64,000 nt of DNA from assembly GCF_001279775.1 (NCBI RefSeq), contig NZ_LGDG01000226.1:1-64000 (forward strand), read 5' to 3'. The notes below the pieces were generated by a model. It was not told the origin of the DNA, searched no databases, and saw only the letters and a program-made list of their open reading frames with translations. This DNA is from Streptomyces sp. MMG1533. Lineage in GTDB: Bacteria; Actinomycetota; Actinomycetes; Streptomycetales; Streptomycetaceae. The translations under genes were made by a program, and so were the position numbers. This document shows, piece by piece, positions 27,449 to 34,600 of this stretch (position 1 is its first letter; each line of letters begins with the position of its first letter).

Positions 27449-28624
27449 TCAGTCGAGCAGTTGCACCAGCGTGTTCTCCAGCTCGTCGAAGAAGCCCTTG
27501 GGCCACTGATCGAGAGAGCCGTCGACGTCGATATGGGGAGTGATCACCTCGACGCCCGAGCCGTTGGTACTGCGGAAGAAGTGCACGACGGCCTGCTGTG
27601 GTGTGAGAAGCCCCTGCTTGACGGCGAGACGCATGCCGTTGAGTACGTGGTCGCTGTGGGTCTCGACGATCAGCTGGGCACCCTGGGCGGCGGCGCGGGC
27701 GCCGAGCTCAGCCATTTTGGTCTGCCCCTGCGGGTGGAGGTGTGCCTCCGGGTTCTCCAGGAGGACAAGCCCGCCGGGTTGTGCGGTGAGGCAGGCGACG
27801 ACGATGGGGAGGGCGTACGTCAGACCGAAGCCGACGTTGGTGGGTCGGCGGCGGCGCGTGGCGGTGAGGGCGTCGCCGAAGCCGTAGGAGAGGCGGACGG
27901 TGTCCGTGCCCTCGATGGGGGCGGCCTCGATGTTCACGCCGGGGCACAACTCGCCCATCCAGGCGGCGGTTTGGTCGAGGAGGAGGGCGGAGTCCGCGCC
28001 GGGGTGGCGGAGCGGGCCTTCGGGGACCTCGTCGCGGGCGTGGTAAAGGAGGAAGTTGACCGCGTGTTCGCCGCGGACGCCGAGGAAACCGCGGCCGATG
28101 GCCGCCTGGTGGTCGCGGGGGTAGCGCTCGGCGGGAGTGATGCGGTCGGCGTGCAGGTACTGGAACCGGGCCCTGAAGTATTCCGGGTACAGCCCTTCCT
28201 GTCCCGCGGGCCGGTCAGGGCCCTCCTCGGTCGCGGGTACCTGGATCCGGGTCACCGGCAGCAGGTTCTGCTCGCGCTCGTACTCGGCTCCGTAGGTGTA
28301 GTGGAGAGCACCTTCGGCCACCGCCACCACGATGAGCTCGACTCCGACGAAGTCCTCGTGCAGGACGTCCTGTCCGGTCCCGAGGCCGACGAGCTCACCG
28401 TTGAGCAGGAATCCGCCTCCGCCCAACGGCCTGCGCTCGCTCCCATCGGTGACGAAGGGTGCTTTCAGGAAGCCGGCTTGGTACGACTGGTACAGCAACG
28501 CCAGCGCCTGGATCACCGTGCTCTTGCCCGACGAGTTCAGTCCGGTCAGCAGTGTGAGCGGGCCGAGGGGGATCTCCGCATGCTGGAACGCCTTGAAGTT
28601 GGTCAGCGTCAGCTGGTCAATCAC
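27449..28624 (-). CDS. AAA ATPase with DUF3696 domain (OLD/RecF-like)
   Basis: A 391-residue ATPase of the SMC/RecF/OLD type. It starts with IDQLTLTNFKAF and Walker A GLNSSGKST at residues 28-36, has Walker B-like GLVLLENPEAHLHPQGQ near 300 and the D-loop VETHSDHVL near 333. The C-terminal ITPHIDVDGSLDQWPKGFFDE matches DUF3696. There is no TOPRIM nuclease domain. Its GTG start overlaps the stop of the DUF262 gene by eight bases. The pairing suggests an ATPase that senses DNA or foreign structures and triggers the DUF262 partner. Confidence 0.88.
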   Translation of the reverse strand: MIDQLTLTNFKAFQHAEIPLGPLTLLTGLNSSGKSTVIQALALLYQSYQAGFLKAPFVTDGSERRPLGGGGFLLNGELVGLGTGQDVLHEDFVGVELIVVAVAEGALHYTYGAEYEREQNLLPVTRIQVPATEEGPDRPAGQEGLYPEYFRARFQYLHADRITPAERYPRDHQAAIGRGFLGVRGEHAVNFLLYHARDEVPEGPLRHPGADSALLLDQTAAWMGELCPGVNIEAAPIEGTDTVRLSYGFGDALTATRRRRPTNVGFGLTYALPIVVACLTAQPGGLVLLENPEAHLHPQGQTKMAELGARAAAQGAQLIVETHSDHVLNGMRLAVKQGLLTPQQAVVHFFRSTNGSGVEVITPHIDVDGSLDQWPKGFFDELENTLVQLLD

Positions 28625-29813
28625 CGCTCAGTACCCCCTGGACAACCTGCTTCACCACCCTGAACCGCGTCCGCACGTTCTCCGCGTTGCTGGTGTCGAC
28701 GGAGAGCGCGCGCGCGAAGTTCCAGTCCACGTCGAGCTGGAACGCAAGATCGGCCTGGACCTTGTCACGGGACGTTACCAGCAGCTCACGCTGATGGTCC
28801 TCCAGGTCCGCGAGATTGACGGCCACGGCCTCGAACAGGGCTTTGTTGACAGGGGACTTGCGGCGGCGCCCGACCGACTTCCGGAACGCGTGCCTGCCGA
28901 AGACGTCATGCGCGCACTTCATCGCCTCACGGAACTGCCGTGCCTCCCACTCTCTTTGCTCGTCCGACAGTGCGTTGACGCGATGCATGGCTTCGTTAAG
29001 GAACTGCTCGAAGTCCTGCTGCCGGTACTCCTCCGGAGGGGACAGCCGGAAGGCCAGGTACCGCAGCACCATCTCCCGGTCGGTCATCCGCTCGTTCGAC
29101 ACGCCCCACCCGGTGGCCTCGCCGAAGGCGGGCTCTTCCGTCAGGTCGGCGAGGAAGTCACGAGCGGGGCCGGGGATCATCGCATGCCGGATCTCCTGGC
29201 GGGTCAGGGGCAGCCCGGCCGCGTTGATACGGGAGAACACGTTGAACTTCACGGCTTCCGGGGTGCCCAACCGGACGAGGTGCACGACGAGCCGCGTCTC
29301 ACGCAGTCGGATGCGCAGCCGCCCGGGCAGTTCCTGGTAGCCCTTTCCCTCGAACTGCTCCAGGAAGTCCAGGCCGCGAAGAGCCAGCGGGGTCGCGTTG
29401 ATGAGTCCTGGAGCCATGAACCGGACGAGGGCGGTGAGCCGTTGGGTGCCGTCGACGACGGACCAGTCGTCGTTCTCCTGCTGGGCCAGGAAGAAAGGTG
29501 GCAAGGGGATGCCCAGGAGCGACGACTCGATGAGGCGGCTCTGCTGCACCTCGCTCCACATGCTGGCCCGCCGCTGGAAGTCCGGCGCCAGGTCGAGCGC
29601 CCCACGGGTAAGCCGGTCCAGCAGCTCCTCGACCGTGACCTGCAGGATGTCGATGCTGACACTGTCCGGGTCGAAGGGCTCCGAGCCCCGCTCCGGCTCA
29701 TCGGCGGGCAGCTCCAGTTCGACTCCGGTCGGCCGCCCGTTCGCGCCGATCTCGACGGGACTCTCGAACAACGACCCTCGCGCGTCGTTCTCGCCGTCCT
29801 CCAGCTCTGCCAT
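28617..29813 (-). CDS. DUF262 (ParB-like) protein
   Basis: A 398-residue protein with a DUF262 domain, the ParB/Srx-fold module of GmrSD-type restriction enzymes. Visible are LDLAPDFQRRASMWSEVQQS near residue 77, VVDGTQRLTALV near 119 and FSRINAAGLPLTRQEIRHAM near 195. In GmrS the DGTQR-type segment belongs to an NTP-dependent activity and is joined to a DUF1524 HNH nuclease; no HNH motif is present here. The nuclease role may be taken by another protein in the locus. It is the first gene of the lower half of the operon, ahead of the DUF3696 ATPase. Confidence 0.88.
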   Translation of the reverse strand: MAELEDGENDARGSLFESPVEIGANGRPTGVELELPADEPERGSEPFDPDSVSIDILQVTVEELLDRLTRGALDLAPDFQRRASMWSEVQQSRLIESSLLGIPLPPFFLAQQENDDWSVVDGTQRLTALVRFMAPGLINATPLALRGLDFLEQFEGKGYQELPGRLRIRLRETRLVVHLVRLGTPEAVKFNVFSRINAAGLPLTRQEIRHAMIPGPARDFLADLTEEPAFGEATGWGVSNERMTDREMVLRYLAFRLSPPEEYRQQDFEQFLNEAMHRVNALSDEQREWEARQFREAMKCAHDVFGRHAFRKSVGRRRKSPVNKALFEAVAVNLADLEDHQRELLVTSRDKVQADLAFQLDVDWNFARALSVDTSNAENVRTRFRVVKQVVQGVLSGD

Positions 29814-29901
29814 GTCTCCTCTTAGCTCTTGCCGTCCTGGGACGCATCCGGGGATGCGTGGGGGGTGCGGTCCGTCGCCAGCTTATGGCGGGAGGGTGCA
29901 A

Positions 29902-30366
29902 TCAGCGCGGAAGGTCCAGCTCGGCGCGGACGGTCTTGCCGAGCAGCGCCGCCCCCGACGACACCCGGTCGAGCACCTCCCACCGGTCGGCGAGGACGTC
30001 GACAAGGAACAGGCCACGGCCGGACTCGTCGAGGGGCGGCGGGGCTGCCAGGTCTTCGGGGCCGGACGGCCTGCTGTCCGTACGGGTGTCGGAGACCTCG
30101 ATGCGGAGGAGGACGTCCGGGGTGTGGGCGAGGCGCAGTTCGAAGTCGCGGCCCGGCACGCGGCCGTGGGTCACGGCGTTCGCGGCGAGCTCGGCGACGA
30201 TCACGCCGGCGGTGTCGGAGAGTGAGCTGCCGTGCGGAATGTCCCAGCTGTGGAGCTGGGTGAGGGCCAGGTGCCGGGCGAGCCGCGCGCCGAGCGGGGT
30301 GGAGCTGAACCGCTGAGTGAACACACGTACGGTAAGCGTGTGTTGGGGGGTAGGGGGTGGCGTCAT
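29902..30366 (-). CDS. Anti-sigma-factor-like ATPase (second whiJ-like module)
   Basis: A 154-residue GHKL/HATPase_c domain protein with AGVIVAELAANAVTHGRV as the N-box and ESGRGLFLVDVLADRW as the G-box, which fills nearly the whole protein. It matches the ATPase partner of WhiJ-like regulators and is shorter than the first copy at 7.1 kb, lacking any repeat tail. It is transcribed away from the XRE and DUF397 genes across a 159-bp region with a perfect palindrome. Its stop is about 90 bp from the DUF262 start, so transcription could read into the defence genes. Confidence 0.88.
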   Translation of the reverse strand: MTPPPTPQHTLTVRVFTQRFSSTPLGARLARHLALTQLHSWDIPHGSSLSDTAGVIVAELAANAVTHGRVPGRDFELRLAHTPDVLLRIEVSDTRTDSRPSGPEDLAAPPPLDESGRGLFLVDVLADRWEVLDRVSSGAALLGKTVRAELDLPR

Positions 30367-30411
30367 GGGCCCAATGTGGCGCCCGAAGGGGGCCGTTCAC
30401 CAGGTCAGCGA

Positions 30412-30436
30412 CTCGTACGCTGAGTCAGCGTACGAG
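30412..30436. promoter_or_regulatory. 25-bp perfect palindrome, likely XRE operator
   Basis: ctcgtacgctga-g-tcagcgtacgag is a perfect inverted repeat with 12-bp arms around one base. It lies in the middle of the divergent region between the ATPase gene and the XRE gene, the expected place for a site where the XRE regulator controls both. A stem of this length could also form in RNA, but there is no T-run. Confidence 0.7.
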
Positions 30437-30525
30437 CACGAAGGGTGGACAGTACCCGTGACTGGTCGTGACCATGGGGGCGTTAGGAGTGTGCGGCGGG
30501 GCGAGTGCGCGGGAGGTGGCCTGGA

Positions 30526-31422
30526 ATGGCGGACGACACGGGCGGTACGGGTGGAGGCGGCGGGGTGAGTGCGGTGGCGGGCGGGCCGTCGGGCGGGGGC
30601 GCGGGTGAGCCCGAGTCGTCGGACAGCCTGAAGACGTTCGGGGCGGTGGTCAAGGGGTTCCGCAAGCGGGCGGGCCTGACCCAGGAGGAACTGGCGGACC
30701 GGGTGCGGTACTCGCCGGGGACCGTGGCCTCCATCGAGCAGGGCAGGCGGTTTCCGCGGCCGGACTTCGTGACGCGGGCGGAGGAGGCGCTGGACGCGTT
30801 CGGGATCCTTCGGGAGGCGTCGCAGTTCGTAGCGCGGCAGCCGGGGTTGGCGAGCTGGTTCCGGCAATGGTGGCGGCTGGAGGCGGAGGCGATCAGCCTC
30901 TACACGTACGAATGCCGGGTGGTTCCGGGGCTGTTGCAGACGGAGGCGTACGCGCGGGCGGTGTCGTTGAACGTGCCACCGCGTCCGACCGAGGAGGAGA
31001 TGGAGGAGCGGATCGCCGCGCGGCTTGCGCGGCAGGAGCTGCTGTCGGTGCGGAGGAAGCCGCCGACGGCGTTCACCTTCATCGTGGAGGAGGCAGTACT
31101 TGAGCGGCACACAGGTGGGGAGGACGTGACGCGGGAGTTGTTCGACCATCTGCTGGAAGTGACCGAGCGGCACTGGAACGTGGAGTTCCAGATCATGCCG
31201 CTACGGCAGCCGACGCATGCGGGCATGGACGGACCGCTCCAGCTGCTGGAGACGCCGGACAATGAATGGTTCGGCTACTCGGAGGGGCAGAAGAATGGGC
31301 GTCTCATCACTGACCGGAAGGAGATCAGCGTCCTCCAGCAGCGGTATGCGAAACTGCGCTCGCAGGCTCTGACCCCAGCAGACTCCCTGAGCCTGCTGAA
31401 GCGAATGCGAGGAGCGCTATGA
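30526..31422 (+). CDS. XRE-family regulator with DUF5753 domain (second copy)
   Basis: A 298-residue protein. After a Gly-rich N-terminus of about 35 residues comes a helix-turn-helix (FRKRAGLTQEELADRVRYSP, about 45-65), then a DUF5753 domain with VVPGLLQTEAYARAVSLN and NVEFQIMPLRQPTHAG. ATG at 30526 is chosen because GGGAGG lies ten bases upstream; GTG at 30505 is possible. It overlaps the DUF397 gene by ATGA. Together with the ATPase gene it is a full whiJ-like module placed inside the defence locus. Confidence 0.92.
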   Translation: MADDTGGTGGGGGVSAVAGGPSGGGAGEPESSDSLKTFGAVVKGFRKRAGLTQEELADRVRYSPGTVASIEQGRRFPRPDFVTRAEEALDAFGILREASQFVARQPGLASWFRQWWRLEAEAISLYTYECRVVPGLLQTEAYARAVSLNVPPRPTEEEMEERIAARLARQELLSVRRKPPTAFTFIVEEAVLERHTGGEDVTRELFDHLLEVTERHWNVEFQIMPLRQPTHAGMDGPLQLLETPDNEWFGYSEGQKNGRLITDRKEISVLQQRYAKLRSQALTPADSLSLLKRMRGAL

Positions 31423-31622
31423 GCACGTCCGAACTGGCCTGGTTCAAGAGCAGCTACAGCGGCTCCGAGGGCGACAGTTGCGTCGAGGTGGCCATCTCCT
31501 GGCAGCAGCCGGCCACCGTCGAGGCGGTACGTGTCCGGGACTCGAAGCAGCAGCGCGGCCCGCAGCTCGCCCTCTCCCCCGGCGCGTGGGGTGACTTCGT
31601 CTCGTACGCCGCGCAGGTCTGA
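31419..31622 (+). CDS. DUF397 protein (second copy)
   Basis: A 67-residue DUF397 protein with WFKSSYSGSEGDSCVEVA and VRVRDSKQQRGPQLALSP, the classic pattern of the family and closer to consensus than the first copy. Its ATG overlaps the TGA of the XRE gene, so the two are translated together. The expected role is as the XRE regulator's small partner. A strong hairpin follows its stop. Confidence 0.92.
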   Translation: MSTSELAWFKSSYSGSEGDSCVEVAISWQQPATVEAVRVRDSKQQRGPQLALSPGAWGDFVSYAAQV

Positions 31623-31640
31623 CCCGTACGGCAGAGCGTC

Positions 31641-31670
31641 CCGCACTGGAGTGGCAACTCCGGTGCGGGG
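31641..31670. terminator. Bidirectional terminator hairpin
   Basis: cccgcactggagt-ggca-actccggtgcggg forms a 13-bp stem with a single mismatch. It lies between the convergent stops of the DUF397 gene (31622) and the methylase (31680). It would separate the upper half of the minus-strand locus from the whiJ-like module and the genes beyond. Confidence 0.8.
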
Positions 31671-31679
31671 CCCTTGCGT

Positions 31680-34600
31680 TCACTTGCCCTTGGCTCGGGC
31701 GGCCTTGAGCCGCTTCTCGAAGTGGGCGTGCGCGGTGCGCATCTCCTCTTCGCGGTTGGCCTTGTAGAAGGGGGCGGTGTAGCCCTCGGGGGGCTCGGGG
31801 CGCTCCTTGTTCTGCCAGGCCTGGAACTGCTCGTAGTGTTCCTTGGTCTGGCCGTGGCCGTAGGTGTGGTGGCTCGCGGCCAGCTTGCGGCCCTTGGCAT
31901 CGAAGTACATCCCCGCGTCCCTCTGGGCCAAGATGTAGTAACGAGAGCGATAGATGGCAATCAGTTCCTCTGCGCTCATGCCCAGCCATACGGCGACCAC
32001 GGCGTCCAGCTCGACGAGCGCGGCCCGCCGTTCATACTCGGTTCGCAGTGGAGTGCCGTACTCCCAGACCGACTTGAGGTGCCCGGCGAGCGGCGTGAGT
32101 CCGGGCCAATCCACGGCCCAGTCCTCGTAGCCGGGCCAGGTCATGTCGTAGAGCTCAGTCCACAAAGGCGCGTAAGCCTCGGTAAGGCAGTTGAGGCGCA
32201 GGGTGCGCAGAAGGAGCGATCCAGCGAGCGGGTGCGCAGGATCTGCGTACGGCATCTTGTGAGCTTCGGCCACGCGGAGGTCCGAGCGGCTGGCGATCCG
32301 CAGGAGATAGTCCAACGGCAGGCCAGCCCACAAGCCTGAGTTGAGTGCAGTGGTGCGATTGTCAACCAGAGCCATTGAGTTGACAGCGTCGACGTGGGCC
32401 GGGCCCGGCGGAATCAGCGCTGCAAACAGGCTTCGCTCTGTGTCGAAAGGGATCATTCGTCGCCAGGTCAACCGGTAGAACTCCGTGTACGGGCGAAAAA
32501 GCCACAACCGCTGCCGAAGCAGTTCCCGTTGCTCATCGGTTGCGAGCTTCAGCTCTTCCTCCGCCAACGCGGTTCCGCGCTCCTCCCACTCCTTACCGGA
32601 CAGCTCCCATCCTGTCCCCAACCGGGAATGATCGAGCCAGCGGTCCTGCTCGGCTCTGTAGCTCTCGACAGTGCACGAGTCCGGCCGGACGTAGCTGGTG
32701 CGCGGCACAGCGTCAGCGGACAGCGAGGTCAGGTCCCAGTCTGTGTAATCATTCCGATTCCTGAGCGGAACGTTGGGCTGCTTCTCAAACGGCGTCGCGA
32801 TTCCGAAGTGAGGCCCCTGCAAGACGACGTCCTCCAGTCTGCCCGGGGCCGTGGCATGCCACTGGATGAAGCCGTTCTCCTTGCCCATTTTTTCGTGGTA
32901 CCCCGCGCTGATTCGCGGGTCATGCATGCCCACACGATCATTCACCGCGGCCAAGGCAGCTATTGCGTCCTGTTCGGCCGCGGTCACAGGGTAAAGCAAT
33001 GCTGCCTGACGCACCGGCCCGCCTTCATCGCCGGACAGGCGACGCCACTGCAACAACAGCTCCTCATTGACCCTCACCAGGCGCGCGCTATGAGGTCGTA
33101 CGTCCCACTCTCCGTCCTGCTTGATGCCCGGCAACTCCCCGTTCCCATTGTGTACCAGGGAGGCCACGAGTACAGCTGGCGTGAACAGCCAACTGATGTG
33201 CGGGAAATCAATCCGCTTGGGCCTGCCATACACATTAACCGAGAATTGCCGGGTTTCCTTGATCTCCGGAAACACATGCAGCTGGTTCCAGAAATGGGCG
33301 TGGAACCGCAGTCGCTCATAGGCTGCTTCTCGGAGCCTTCCCTCCCGCGCCCCTCCGAAGTGCGAGTCCGGGTGGATCAGACCTGCCAGGCCAGCCCCGC
33401 CAAGGTTATTCCACGCCCGGCACATGAACGCTCGATACAGGTCCGGCTGCGTCCCGGTGAGTAGAGGATAGGTAACCGGCGAACCAAGGACTTGCTGTAG
33501 CCCCACATTTGAGGACAACTCACGGAGGAAAAACTCCAGTGCCCCCGGACGCGCCAGTACTCCGGTCTTGCGCTCACGCCATGCCGTCACTCCCGGCTTT
33601 TCCGCCAGCATGAACCACGGCTCCAGCTCGGCAAGGACAACATCCTCTGCCCACCGCGGCCGAACCCAAGGCGGATTCCCCACCTGAAGATCAAACCCCC
33701 CGCTTACCCCCCGAAACACATGCGCAAAGTGCAGCTCCCAGTGGAAGAACCCGTGCCCGTCCTCCGCCTTTATGTCCTTCTCGGTCGTACCGGCGATGTC
33801 CTCCACCGTGTGAAGCCACGGGAACCGCAATCGCAGGTTGAACGCGTGGTCCATGCCCAGCGCGACATGCATGTCCCGCTCGAAGTCCTCCAGAATCGGC
33901 AACGCCTCATCAACAGGGAGGTCATCGAGACCGTCCAGGAAGGACCCGTCCGCATCCTTCGTGCCGAGGGTCAGCTCAAGGAAGTCCAGCCAGTCCTCGA
34001 ACGTCTTCAGGGGAATGACCTCGCGCCAAGGATCCTCACCGATCTGCGCCTCGCGACCACCCCGCCCCCCGGCCAGCGAGGCCTTGGTCCGCAGCCCCTT
34101 CTCGCCGTCGGCGACAAGCCCGGCGTCCCCCAACTCCCCCTGCTCACCGGCAGGATCGTCGAACAGCCCCGCGGCCCGCCAGACGAGATCACCCGGCGCG
34201 GGCCCCGAAGCCTCTGCCGGAACGGACGAGTCGACCCCACCGTCACCCCCGGCCAGCAGCTCCGCCAGATCCTCCCCACGGACCACACCCCCGCCGGCCG
34301 CATAGTCCGCGCTCGTACCGTCCAGCTCGGCCACCTTGTCCAACGGCCAGAACCACAGCGCACACCACGCGTCCATCACGGTCTTCAGCCGCCAGTAGGG
34401 CGTACCGAGCGCGGTCAGATCATCCAGCACCTTCCGCCGGGCATCCATGTCCACCTCGGCCGACGGCGTCAACCAGTCCGCGCCCCACACATCGATCCGC
34501 CGGGACACCTTCCGCTCGGACAGCTCAAGCCGCTTGGCGACGAGGCTCCACAGGAACTCCGCCCGCCGCGCGACCCGCTGGAGCCGCCACAGCTCGGTCT

